Shown piece by piece: positions 6,298-16,335 of a DNA stretch of 29,324 nt. Origin of the DNA: Methylobacterium sp. SyP6R. GTDB taxonomy: Bacteria > Pseudomonadota > Alphaproteobacteria > Rhizobiales > Beijerinckiaceae. Numbering within the stretch: the stretch's first letter is position 1; each line of letters begins with the position of its first letter. Below the pieces are notes generated by a model. It saw nothing but the letters and a program-made list of their open reading frames with translations, was not told the DNA's origin and ran no database searches. Location: assembly GCF_019216885.1 (NCBI RefSeq), contig NZ_JAAQRC020000005.1:1-29324 (forward strand). Direction: 5' to 3'. A program made the translations under genes and the position numbers.

Positions 6298-9200
6298 AAG
6301 CGCTAACCCGTCCTCCTCCTGCGGCAGGGACGGCCGGGAACGCAGCCAACGTGGCGATCTACCACCTCAGCATCAAGGCTGTCTCCCGCGCCGGGGGGCG
6401 CAGCGCCACGGCCGCCGCGGCCTACCGCGCCGCCTGCCTCATCGCCGACGAACGCACCGGCGTGATCCACGACTACCAGCGCCGCACCGGCGTCGCGGCG
6501 AGCTTCATCGTGGCGCCGGACGGAGCGGCCTGGGCCCAGGATCGCGCCGCGCTGTGGAATGCCGTCGAGGCGGCCGAGCGGCGCAAGGACGCCAAGGTGG
6601 CGCGCGAGTACCAGGTCGCCCTGCCGCACGAGCTGACCCCCGAGGAGCGCGCCGGTCTCGTCCGCGACTTCGCCGAGCGGCTGTGCGTCCGCTACGGCGT
6701 CGCGGCGGACGTCGCCATTCACGCGCCCGGCCGCGAGGGTGACGAGCGCAACTGGCACGCCCACATCCTGACCACGACGCGGGCCGTGACCCCCGACGGG
6801 CTCGGGGCCAAGACCCGGGTTCTCGACGTCGCCACGACGGCGCGGGGCGAGGTCGAGGCACTACGGGCGATCTGGGAGGAACGCGCCAACGAGCACCTCG
6901 CGAAGGCCGGTCATGCGGTGACGATCGACCGGCGCTCGCACCTCGATCGTGGGATCGCACTCGCCCCGACCGAGCATGTCGGGGTGCATGCGAGCCAGAT
7001 GCAACGGCGCGGCAAGGCCGGGGTCGATCGGGTGGCATTGGACGCCGAGACCGCAGCCCGAAACGCGGAACTGATCGCACGCCGGCCGGAGGAGGTGCTG
7101 CGCATCCTCACCGACGAGAAGGCGGTGTTCACTCGCCACGACGTCGCTCGCGCGCTGCATCGCTACGGCGTCGATGAGCCCGACGCGTTCCAGGCTGCGC
7201 TCGCCCGGGTGATGGCGGCGGACGCGCTGGTACGGCTGCCGGGCGGCGAGCGGAATGGGGACGAACGCTTCACCACGATGGCGATGCTGGCGATCGAAAC
7301 CGGCATGGCCGAGAGCGCCGATCGGTTGCTGGCCGACTGGAGCTATTCGGTCGGAATGGCCTCGGTCGAGGGGGCGCTTTCCCGCCGTCCGGAGCTGGCC
7401 GAGGAGCAGCGCGCGGCGGTGCGCCACGTCACCGGACCGGAGCGGATCGCCAGCGTGATCGGGCTCGCCGGTGCGGGCAAATCGACCATGCTCGGCACCG
7501 CGCGCGAGGCCTGGGAAGCGGCCGGATACCGGGTGCATGGGGCGGCGCTCGCCGGCAAGGCGGCGGAGGGTCTGGAGGCCTCCTCCGGCATCCCGAGCCG
7601 CACCCTGGCGTCCTGGCAGATGGCCTGGGCCAACGAGCGCCATCCGCTCGGGACGGGCGACATCCTGGTGATCGACGAGGCCGGGATGGTGTCCTCGCGC
7701 CAACTCGCGCAGTTCGTGCAAACGGTCGAGCGATCTGGTGCCAAGCTGGTGCTGGTGGGCGATCCCGAGCAGCTGCAGCCGATCGGGCCTGGTGCCGGGT
7801 TCCGGGTCTTGTCGGAGCGCACCGGGTTCCTCGAGCTCGAGGCGATCCGGCGCCAGCGCACGGCCTGGCAGAGGCAGGCGAGCGTGGCCCTGGGCACGCG
7901 CGAGACCCGGGCCGGGCTCGAGGCCTATCGTGAGAACGGCGCGATCCGGTTCACGACGGACGGAGGCTCGGCGCGCGAGCGCCTGGTGGCGGATTACCTG
8001 GGTGATCGGACGGCCCGGCCGGAGGCGAGCCGGATCGCGCTGGCCCATACCCGGGCCGACGTGCGCGCGCTCAACGACGCGATCCGCGACCGGCTGCGTG
8101 CGGCCGGAGAACTGAACGGCGAGGTAGGGTTCGCGACCGGTGAGGCCGGGCGGCTGAGCTTCGCGGCCGGGGACCGGCTGGTGTTCCTGCGCAACGATCG
8201 CGGGCTCGGGGTGAAGAACGGCAGCCTCGGCACGGTGACGGACGCGGCCGAGGGTCGGCTGAGCGTGATGCTCGACGACGGGCGGACGGTGACGATCGCG
8301 CAGGGTGTCTACGACGCGGTGGACCACGGCTACGCGACGACGATCCACAAGAGCCAGGGAGCAACGGTGGACCAGGCGTTCGTGCTGGCCTCGTCGGGGA
8401 TGGACCGTCACCTGGCCTACGTGGCGCTGACGCGGCACCGGGACGCGGTCGGGCTGTATGCCGGGCAGGATGCGTTCCCGGACTTCGCGGCGCTGGCGGG
8501 CCGGCTGGGCCGGGGGCGGCTCAAGGCGTCGGTGCTGGACTACCTCGGCGAGCCTCAAGAGGGGGGTGAGCTACGCGCCGAGGTCGCGGCGTCGGAGGCC
8601 CGGCCACTCGCCGATCAGCCCGCATTACCGCAGGCGGTCGAGCCGGGGGAGCGCGCGACCCTCGTGGCGCCGCGACAGCCGTTCCTGGCGGCCGTTCCCT
8701 ACGACGAGGCGGCGATCGATGCGGTTCTCCGCAGCCGCGTCGATCCGGCCATCTCTCTGAAGCGGGAACTCCAGGTGTTGGGGCTCAGGATCCACAGGGC
8801 GGTCAAGGATCACGCGAGCCTCTACAGGGCGATCTACGCCCAGGTTCGCACGCCGAGGACAGGCTACGTCACGCGGATTGATGGGCTGCTGGCCAAGCCC
8901 GAGGCCTATGGCGGCCTACGAGGGCGCAAGGGCTGGTTCGCTCGAGAGGCGGAGAAGGAGGAACGCGAGAAGGCCGAGCGCGCCTATGGGACCATCAGGG
9001 ATGCCGCCATCGCGCTCAAGACCGCGTTCTCGGTATTGGCCGACGACATGCGTCCGCAGGAGGAGCGATATCGCCGGCGCATCGCGATCGAGGTTCCGGG
9101 CTTGTCCCCGGCTGCCGCCGCCGCGCTGACCACGATCGCCCGGACGCCCGACACGGACCCACGGGTCCTCGATGCCGTGGTCGCAAAAGCCGTCATGACG

Positions 9201-10457
9201 TACGGGCAGCGGGCCGAGATCGAGGCGTTCGCGAGCGCCGTCATGCACCGGTTCGGGGCGAACAGGTACGGAGCGGATCTGGGCCTCGGACCGTCGCAGG
9301 GGCTCACGCGGGAGGAGCAGGAGATCCTGTCCGGCGGCAGGGTCGTCGCCTCCTGCCTCGCGGAGGGCAGCCTGGATCACCTGATCGCCCGGGTCCTGCG
9401 CCACGAGCTGGATCAGCAGGTCGATGTGCCGCAGCAGCAGACGGTGGGGCAGGGACGAGACCTCGATCGTCGCCAGGCTCCGGTGCCGGACCCTCGTGGC
9501 GAGGGGCGGGAGGGCGGCGAGCCCCGCGCGGAGGTGGCCGCGTCGGAGCCCCGGCTCCCCGCCGATCAGCCTGCACCGCCACAGGCGGTCGAGCCGGGGG
9601 AGCGCGCGGCCCCCGTCGCACCGCGAAAGCCGTTCCTGGCGGCCTATCCCTACGACGCCGCGGCGATCGATGCGGCCCTCGACCGTCGCGTCGATCCGGA
9701 GCGGGATCTCAAGCAGGACCTCGACATGCTGCGCTACGAGATCCGCAGGGCGGTCAAGGAACCCGCCAGGCTGTTCCGGGAGATCTACGCCCAGCTTCGC
9801 ACGCCCGGGAAAGGCTACTCCGCGCGGATCGACGGGCTGCTGACCGACCCCGGGGCCTATGGCGGCCTGCGGGGCCGGAAGGGCTGGTTCGTGCCCGAGG
9901 CGGAGAAGGAGGAACGGGAGCGGGCCGAGCGTGCCTATGCGGGCCTCAGGAGGTCCGCTCTGGAGCTCAAGGGCGCGTATTCGTGGGCCTGCGAGCGAGC
10001 GCGTCCGGAGGAGGAGCGCTATCGCCGGCGCATCACGATCGAGGTTCCAGGCCTGTCCCCGGCGGCGGCGGCGGCGCTGGGCAAGATCGGGCGGACGTCG
10101 ATCTACGTGCCGGCCGTGTTCGAGGCGGTGATGGCGGAAGCCGTGGCGCCTCCCGAGCAGCGGGCGGAGATCGAGGCCTTCGCGGCGGCGGTGGCGCGGC
10201 GGTTCGGCGCCACCGGGGCGATCGGCCATTCGCCGGAGAAGGGCCTCGGTCCGGGGCAGGGGCTGACGAGGGAGGAGCGCGAGATCCTGGCGGGCGGTGG
10301 GTTCGTCGCCTCCTACCTCAAGGAGGAGAGCCTGGATCACCTGATCGCCCGTGTCCTACGCCACGAGCTTGATCAGCGTCTGGATGTACAACCGCAGCAG
10401 ACCCTGGAGCGGCATCGGGACCTCGACCGCAGTCATGATCCCGGTCTCACGTTGTGA
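6294..10457 (+). CDS. traA: Ti-type conjugative relaxase-helicase TraA with duplicated BID-like tail
   Basis: About 1387 residues. Numbering here counts from the upstream in-frame ATG at 6243; subtract 17 for a 6294 start. Residues 38-230 are a MobA/MobL-type relaxase (AIYHLSIKAVSR..., with the HUH pair in NWHAHILTTTR, H172/H174) that nicks oriT. Residues 360-760 are a TraI/RecD-like helicase: Walker A GLAGAGKST at 407-415, Walker B VIDEAG near 476-481, and late motifs TIHKSQGATVDQ and AYVALTRHR at 696-735. From about residue 773 two homologous segments of roughly 305 residues follow, each containing PFLAA.PYD.AAID and GGLRGRKGWF. These match the C-terminal BID secretion-signal region known from alphaproteobacterial TraA relaxases. 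A GTG at 6351 would give the usual family start (AIYHLSIK). No type IV secretion genes are nearby. Confidence 0.93.
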   Translation: MQALTRPPPAAGTAGNAANVAIYHLSIKAVSRAGGRSATAAAAYRAACLIADERTGVIHDYQRRTGVAASFIVAPDGAAWAQDRAALWNAVEAAERRKDAKVAREYQVALPHELTPEERAGLVRDFAERLCVRYGVAADVAIHAPGREGDERNWHAHILTTTRAVTPDGLGAKTRVLDVATTARGEVEALRAIWEERANEHLAKAGHAVTIDRRSHLDRGIALAPTEHVGVHASQMQRRGKAGVDRVALDAETAARNAELIARRPEEVLRILTDEKAVFTRHDVARALHRYGVDEPDAFQAALARVMAADALVRLPGGERNGDERFTTMAMLAIETGMAESADRLLADWSYSVGMASVEGALSRRPELAEEQRAAVRHVTGPERIASVIGLAGAGKSTMLGTAREAWEAAGYRVHGAALAGKAAEGLEASSGIPSRTLASWQMAWANERHPLGTGDILVIDEAGMVSSRQLAQFVQTVERSGAKLVLVGDPEQLQPIGPGAGFRVLSERTGFLELEAIRRQRTAWQRQASVALGTRETRAGLEAYRENGAIRFTTDGGSARERLVADYLGDRTARPEASRIALAHTRADVRALNDAIRDRLRAAGELNGEVGFATGEAGRLSFAAGDRLVFLRNDRGLGVKNGSLGTVTDAAEGRLSVMLDDGRTVTIAQGVYDAVDHGYATTIHKSQGATVDQAFVLASSGMDRHLAYVALTRHRDAVGLYAGQDAFPDFAALAGRLGRGRLKASVLDYLGEPQEGGELRAEVAASEARPLADQPALPQAVEPGERATLVAPRQPFLAAVPYDEAAIDAVLRSRVDPAISLKRELQVLGLRIHRAVKDHASLYRAIYAQVRTPRTGYVTRIDGLLAKPEAYGGLRGRKGWFAREAEKEEREKAERAYGTIRDAAIALKTAFSVLADDMRPQEERYRRRIAIEVPGLSPAAAAALTTIARTPDTDPRVLDAVVAKAVMTYGQRAEIEAFASAVMHRFGANRYGADLGLGPSQGLTREEQEILSGGRVVASCLAEGSLDHLIARVLRHELDQQVDVPQQQTVGQGRDLDRRQAPVPDPRGEGREGGEPRAEVAASEPRLPADQPAPPQAVEPGERAAPVAPRKPFLAAYPYDAAAIDAALDRRVDPERDLKQDLDMLRYEIRRAVKEPARLFREIYAQLRTPGKGYSARIDGLLTDPGAYGGLRGRKGWFVPEAEKEERERAERAYAGLRRSALELKGAYSWACERARPEEERYRRRITIEVPGLSPAAAAALGKIGRTSIYVPAVFEAVMAEAVAPPEQRAEIEAFAAAVARRFGATGAIGHSPEKGLGPGQGLTREEREILAGGGFVASYLKEESLDHLIARVLRHELDQRLDVQPQQTLERHRDLDRSHDPGLTL
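8562..10437 (+). repeat. Internal tandem duplication in traA
   Basis: The segment 8562-9477 is repeated as 9513-10437, with an offset of 951 bases at the left end growing to 960 at the right end through small in-frame insertions. Both copies keep the same reading frame and long shared stretches (for example AEVAASE, QAVEPGERA, RIDGLL, LDHLIARVLRHELDQ). Divergence is substantial, so the duplication is not recent and both copies seem to be under protein-level constraint. Confidence 0.88.
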
Positions 10458-10499
10458 CTTCCGCGGGCTGCGCAGCTACGGCGTTTTGTCTGATAAAAT

Positions 10500-10518
10500 A
10501 TATTATTCATAATAATAT
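10500..10518. repeat. AT-rich palindrome downstream of traA
   Basis: ATATTATT (10500-10507) is inverted at 10511-10518 around CAT. It lies 43 bases after the traA stop, where GC-rich backbone gives way to AT-rich cargo. It may be a junction scar or a binding site; there is no further evidence. Confidence 0.4.
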
Positions 10519-10701
10519 GCCTGTGACTACGACAGTCGATCCCTGCGGATACCATGACGGGCCTCCAGTATCTCAAGAGACATCAATGCCTCTGGCGGCC
10601 TCAGGGGCCAGACGGTGAAGATCCATATGCGAAAGCCCCTGACCCCCGCTACGATTGTTCTCCCCTCCACCTACACCCTATGGACGGTTTATGCACAAAA
10701 G

Positions 10702-10746
10702 CAGCCCCCATGGCGCGATATATAGATAAATTTGCAAAGGGGGCTG
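10702..10746. terminator. Bidirectional terminator-like hairpin between convergent genes
   Basis: CAGCCCCC (10702-10709) pairs with GGGGGCTG (10739-10746). The right arm is followed by TTTT on the plus strand, and the left arm is preceded by AAAA, which reads as TTTT on the minus strand. It sits between traA (plus) and the large cargo gene ending at 10772 (minus), so it could stop transcription from both sides. The 29-base loop is long for an intrinsic terminator. Confidence 0.5.
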
Positions 10747-10771
10747 TTTTCATATTTCATGTGATGATTTA

Positions 10772-13519
10772 TTATAGATGCATCTTCATTCCATCGAGAT
10801 TTGCGTAATTTATAACGTACTGACCCGCATTTGCTTCGAGCATGTTTCCATTTATATACGACGAATTAAGCTGGTTGGCATTGTCAATATCCTGCAGCGA
10901 TACAGTTCCAAAATCGGTCGTACTTTTCTCCGTACCATTGATCAGAATTGACGGATGAGGATCACCATATACTACCACATACTCGCCCGCATCTCTATTG
11001 ATATTGACACTCCATGATGGATCGCCCGTCCCGATTTGGCGTTCGTCATACGCTAGTGAAACATCTGCGATCAAAAAATTTTCGCCATTCAAATTTGTAT
11101 AATCTGAGATCGATTGTATCGTGGTGCCATCTGCAAATATATGATTTTTATTAGATGATATCAAATTTACGTTCTTAATATTGCTCTCAATCAATGTTTT
11201 CAATTCTCCGTCCTGAGTGATGCCGTCGCCATTTTTGTCCTGCCAGATGCGGAATTCCCCAAAATGAATATCGTTATTATCTAGAAATCCATTTTTATCA
11301 GTGTCAAATATCTCGGCGAGTGACTTAAGATCAGAGTTATGCGCGTTGGAGTTAGTATCGGTCCAGAGTGTGAAATTTAATTCACGCGCTTGATCTATTA
11401 TATTATCAGATCCAAATCCTCCCTCTGAATTCAGATCGATAACCAACAGGCCGTCATCCGCACCAGCCCAGGCAGTGTGATACAATTTGCTATCAGACTC
11501 CAAGGCGAAAAGGGCCTTTGAACCGGAGAGAAGATCAATATCTATGCCGTCCCCATCAAGATCGACAATGATAGGCTGGTATGTACGGTTCATGGTCGAA
11601 AAGTCATAATAAACAGATCCATATCGATCATCCCAGGAATTTAGTTGCAATCCTAGATTTTGGACAGCATTCCACGAAGCTGTCGGAAAATTAAATGCTT
11701 TATATCCTGTATATTGAGTTCCAGAATAATTATTTATCGGATTATATGCGTAGTTACTTGTGTAGTCCAAGCCATAAGCATCGTAACGACTGCTTGCAGT
11801 ACTGTCAAAAATAGGCATCATCCATGTAGATACGCGATCGTTGTTGAGATATGAGAATATGTTTCCTGACCCTTGGTAATATTGCCCCCAGTTTGTATGA
11901 AATTTGTTGCTAGCAATTGTTGAGGAATAGTTCCATCTATCTAAATAATAATCTTGTGGCGTGCCCGGTGAGCTCCAACCATTATCGCCGATAGTGCCAG
12001 CTTGAATAAGCTCGCCATTCCGACCCCAATCGAGAACCACTGTATTCCAATAATAACGATTCGCAACATCGATAGTATCAATGCGAGAAAGTGTCGGTGG
12101 GTTGTTTGTCATATAAGTTGTCGCATAATATAGATTTTGCTGTCTTTCATGCTGATTGTTCGAATCAAAATAGTCGATCCGAAACGGGTTGTTAGGTTGA
12201 TCTTTATTATTAAAATGCTCGATCTTACCCTGATTATCGTCGGCGTCAGTAACGCGAGCTACCTTTTTGCCGGAACTATCAAATATTTCTGTTGTTTGTC
12301 TCCACTGGAATTCATTTGCTTCATCATATACAATATAACGCCGGGAGCCATCGTCAAAATATATTGTCTGACTGATACGCCGCCCAGCTGTATCAATATG
12401 ATCGTTGTACCAACTCCATCCCTGTTGATTGTATCGATCTTGATAATTTACATCTTTGGTGCCATCGCGATTGAATATAGTTTGTCTTACGGCCTGGCCA
12501 TTTTGATCATAATGTACACCGTGCCATGACCATGAATTGAGATTATATGGATCATATGTGTTCACATCTTTGCTTCCATCGTCGATATTTATCACGTGAG
12601 ACAGAAGCTTGTTGTTGTAATCGTAATTTTGTTCATGTGTTGACCACCACGTCTGATTATATGGATCTATATTTAAAATATTAAGAGATCCGTCGGAGTT
12701 AGCAATTACCCTTTTGGTTACAGTATTGTTTGTATCATAAAAATGCTCTACACCGCGCATGGAATTTTGCTCTCTATTTTCATAGTATATATATGAATGG
12801 GTTCCATCTGCCTTGTAATAAGAACTATCTTTGATCCCGTAGTTGTCAAAATTATATATTGTATGACCGAGGAAATTTCCCCAAACATCTCTGTTGTCAA
12901 GTATCACGTTTGATGCATTGCTGGAAATAATCGTCGATCGTTCATTTTCGACCGTCTGCATGTCATCAGACACTTCAGCAGTCTTGCGTGGAATATAGAG
13001 TTTACGCGGATCGCCGGTACCTGCTGGTGACGGCATAGCACGAAGTTTTTGAAAATCTTCTTCTGTTTTTTGACCTAAATCCTGAGATCTATCTGGATTT
13101 ATTCCAAATAATCTATAAGTATCATCTAATAATTTAAAAAACATCGGATTATGCGATTTATCATTTGTACCCAGTCCCAGCCATCTAAAATGTCCTATTT
13201 CATGTATGAGCGTATTTATTAAAGGCTTTCCAAATATAGGATTTGCGTTAAGATAGATTGCTAATTCGAATCCATCAGTATTTTGATTAAGTCCATTATG
13301 CTCTCCCTCAGTCTTCAATGCCTTTTTCAGATTTTTTTTATTCTCATTCGTTAGTTTATCAGAATCAATGTTATCTGTTACATAAATAGTTCGAGCTTTG
13401 CCAACTGGAATATTCAAGAAATCGCGAGATCCATCTTTGCTATAATAATCGTTAACAACATTTTGTAGAATATCTTTATTTTTAGCCATAGGATCAATAA
13501 CTAAGATATACTCAGGCAT
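10772..13519 (-). CDS. Large repeat protein: HExxH metalloprotease-like N-terminus, FrpC-like Ca-binding C-terminus
   Basis: About 915 residues from ATG 13519, chosen because AAAGGG precedes it; an in-frame ATG at 13558 adds 13 unlikely residues. Residues 1-150 are a probable zinc protease domain: RTIYVTD..., LAIYLNANPIFGKPLINTLIHEIGHF with HEIGH at 106-110. Residues 238-427 are five consecutive 38-residue repeats (DG(S/T)....YD.YN...W......D..G......I...). Near 648-780 follow IIVDLDGDGIDIDLL, WAGADDGLLVIDLN, FDTDKNGFLDNND and IWQDKNGDGITQDGEL, the acidic calcium-binding pattern of FrpC-type RTX-related exported proteins. There is no Sec signal, so a C-terminal type I signal is the likeliest export route. 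It is AT-rich with unusual codon use, hence acquired. It could be a secreted toxin, effector or surface protein. It stands alone on its strand. Confidence 0.85.
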   Translation of the reverse strand: MPEYILVIDPMAKNKDILQNVVNDYYSKDGSRDFLNIPVGKARTIYVTDNIDSDKLTNENKKNLKKALKTEGEHNGLNQNTDGFELAIYLNANPIFGKPLINTLIHEIGHFRWLGLGTNDKSHNPMFFKLLDDTYRLFGINPDRSQDLGQKTEEDFQKLRAMPSPAGTGDPRKLYIPRKTAEVSDDMQTVENERSTIISSNASNVILDNRDVWGNFLGHTIYNFDNYGIKDSSYYKADGTHSYIYYENREQNSMRGVEHFYDTNNTVTKRVIANSDGSLNILNIDPYNQTWWSTHEQNYDYNNKLLSHVINIDDGSKDVNTYDPYNLNSWSWHGVHYDQNGQAVRQTIFNRDGTKDVNYQDRYNQQGWSWYNDHIDTAGRRISQTIYFDDGSRRYIVYDEANEFQWRQTTEIFDSSGKKVARVTDADDNQGKIEHFNNKDQPNNPFRIDYFDSNNQHERQQNLYYATTYMTNNPPTLSRIDTIDVANRYYWNTVVLDWGRNGELIQAGTIGDNGWSSPGTPQDYYLDRWNYSSTIASNKFHTNWGQYYQGSGNIFSYLNNDRVSTWMMPIFDSTASSRYDAYGLDYTSNYAYNPINNYSGTQYTGYKAFNFPTASWNAVQNLGLQLNSWDDRYGSVYYDFSTMNRTYQPIIVDLDGDGIDIDLLSGSKALFALESDSKLYHTAWAGADDGLLVIDLNSEGGFGSDNIIDQARELNFTLWTDTNSNAHNSDLKSLAEIFDTDKNGFLDNNDIHFGEFRIWQDKNGDGITQDGELKTLIESNIKNVNLISSNKNHIFADGTTIQSISDYTNLNGENFLIADVSLAYDERQIGTGDPSWSVNINRDAGEYVVVYGDPHPSILINGTEKSTTDFGTVSLQDIDNANQLNSSYINGNMLEANAGQYVINYANLDGMKMHL
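12239..12808 (-). repeat. Five 38-residue repeats within the HExxH protein
   Basis: Five units of exactly 38 residues (114 bases each) lie end to end without gaps. Each starts DG(T/S), carries a D/E-x-x-N or PYN about residue 10, often a W near residue 17, a (Y/H/I/F)D step at 24-25, and ends in a hydrophobic strand. They are related to, but shorter and more regular than, YD-type repeats of secreted toxins. The constant length suggests a solenoid. Confidence 0.8.
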
Positions 13520-13649
13520 GATTTGTACCCTTTCTTTAAAAACTACACACAGAAACAATATTAAACAAAACAGAAATAGTCAACAAGAATTTTGGAGCCT
13601 TGATCTAACAGTCCCAGATTGTTCATGATATCTCGACATCTCTTTTCCT

Positions 13650-14030
13650 GCGATATCGCAATGCATCAATCAGCGCGTGGCGCTTGCGCCTACCGACCTT
13701 GCGCCTACTGACGCGGCGGGTGGGGTCATAGCGTATGCCCCCGCCACGTCGACCCTACCTGAGCAGGTAGCCTGTGCGTCGAGAATAGCGCGGGACTAAC
13801 TTCGCACCCGGTGCGCTCGCGATCGGCTATCTTCACGGCGTGAGCCAGCCGCTCGCACACTTCCGCCTTCGATAGGCGCAGGAACCAGCGATGCACGGTT
13901 CCCCGTGATGGGAACTCGTGCAGCCACACGCAGCCGGGGCGCAGAACGTAGAAAGTACCGTTCAGCACCGCGCGCAGCAGCCAGCGCTAGGATCGGCCCA
14001 CTCGGTGTCGCTCAGGCAAGTTGCATAAAG
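13650..14030 (-). pseudogene. Decayed IS5-family transposase
   Basis: The best segment (13729-13968) reads TFYVLRPGCVW...HEFPSRGTVHRWFLRLSKA..CERLAHAVKIADRERTG. This is the N-terminal to middle part of an IS5-family transposase of the type common in methylobacteria. A different frame continues as RYDPTRRVS..., then KRHALIDALR (about 13750-13660), and the N-terminal part before 13968 is again shifted. At least two frameshifts are needed and no intact ends are seen. The remnant lies between the repeat protein and the small exported protein. Sequence from 14031 to 14262 shows nothing recognisable. Confidence 0.7.
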
Positions 14031-14275
14031 CAGGCTCTTGCGCGCAAGCTCGGCGCGTGTGGCAAGCGTCCACATCGGTTCCTTAGGGAGAGCGTCTGAC
14101 TCTCTGCCGACGCCCACGACGTTCGCTCACCCAATCATCAGCCATGACTCACATTATGAAACGGGTTTCAAGGAGCTGAGCACGGAGGTGAACAGCGCGC
14201 TGTGGTTCTTGAATAAGAGGGCAATCTCAGCCATTCTATGGGGTGGGTAAGGCTATCATCTTAGGGGGATAATTG

Positions 14276-14911
14276 ATGTTCGAAGAGGTGTTCAAAGTCA
14301 AATCGATTTTACTCGCTGCTACGTTTTGCGTAATAAGTTCTCAAGTAGCAAGCTCCAAAGAAAAACTGAGTCGCTCCGAAAAGGATGCAATTCTTATATT
14401 TAAAGAAATTATCTTATCAGATAAAGATAATTATAGTAGATGCACAATTTCAGATAAATGGCTTATTTATCAAATTTCTGCAAATACTATAAGAAAATTT
14501 ACAAAATATCCTGCAGACAACAATTTATCTCCTCCAAAGCATGATAAAAATCCGAAGGATATCATAGTTGGAAATAATGAAGCAGAATCTCTGATATGCA
14601 GCGAGAAGGAGCGTGCAGATATAAAAGACAATGCGCTTAGTGTATCAACACATACAGATAATGGAACTTTTAAAGGACATAAGATAATCGCCTCGATTCA
14701 AACATTGTTAAGTAAGTTCAGCTATCCAATTTTTGATAAAAAATACAAAATAGCCTTCTTGGTTCAAGATAGTAGTAGCCGCATATGGATCAAGACGGAT
14801 GACAACAAATATCCCAGCTTTGGAGATGGAGAAGTAGCCGTTCTTATATACAAAAAGAAACGAGGAAAATGGAAACTCATTGGTCGTGAAATTTATGCAA
14901 CTTATAGCTGA
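14276..14911 (+). CDS. Small exported hypothetical protein
   Basis: About 211 residues, starting at ATG 14276 behind AGGGGG (14263-14268); an overlapping TTG at 14273 is less likely. The N-terminus FKVKSILLAATFCVISSQVASS is a Sec-type signal peptide with probable cleavage around VAS/SK, so the mature protein would be periplasmic or secreted. No lipobox is seen. The mature part is Lys-rich and polar, with two Cys (CTISDKW and LICSEKE) that could form a disulphide. The C-terminus is strand-rich (YKIAFLVQD, AVLIYKKKRGKWKLIGREIYATY). It is strongly AT-rich, like the HExxH protein on the other side of the transposase remnant, so both may belong to one acquired unit. I do not recognise the family; an inhibitor or immunity role is speculation. 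Confidence 0.7.
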   Translation: MFEEVFKVKSILLAATFCVISSQVASSKEKLSRSEKDAILIFKEIILSDKDNYSRCTISDKWLIYQISANTIRKFTKYPADNNLSPPKHDKNPKDIIVGNNEAESLICSEKERADIKDNALSVSTHTDNGTFKGHKIIASIQTLLSKFSYPIFDKKYKIAFLVQDSSSRIWIKTDDNKYPSFGDGEVAVLIYKKKRGKWKLIGREIYATYS

Positions 14912-15104
14912 TCATAGTAATGACTAATATTGTCATGCATATTTATCATTTATGTCATCTACAAAAGCCACCCTTGCCCCAAAAATTTTTACAACTTAAC
15001 AAGATTGTAATTACCCAGGGGGTGCTGTGACGGGCGGCTCCCTCACGGCTCAGGTGTCAGGTCGCCCCCCCTGACGGATTGCGGTTTGGCGATTCCCTGT
15101 CGGG

Positions 15105-16270
<1,166 letters not shown>

Positions 16271-16335
16271 GGGGTGGGTCAGGTTACGATCGGCGACAAA
16301 GCCAAAGGTGGGTCAGACTTCAATCGGCGTTGACA
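16271..16335. repeat. IS21 right end with two terminal repeats
   Basis: Two related 23-base units sit 34 bases apart: GGTGGGTCAG followed by GTTACGATCGGCG at 16273-16295, and GGTGGGTCAG followed by ACTTCAATCGGCG at 16307-16329. The end is at TGACA (16331-16335). Multiple internal copies of the terminal repeat and a terminal CA are typical of IS21-family ends, where the IstA transposase binds. Confidence 0.7.

Noticed and set aside
6861..8558. 565-residue open frame on the minus strand inside traA
   Set aside because: Its composition (Arg, Pro, His-rich) is that of the antisense of a GC-rich gene, and traA on the other strand has full motifs.
8916..10340. 474-residue open frame on the minus strand inside traA
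   Set aside because: It is antisense of the duplicated BID-like region. Its apparent internal repeat simply mirrors the traA duplication.
10554..10808. 84-residue plus-strand frame after traA
   Set aside because: It crosses the terminator-like hairpin and the end of the convergent gene. The composition is not protein-like.
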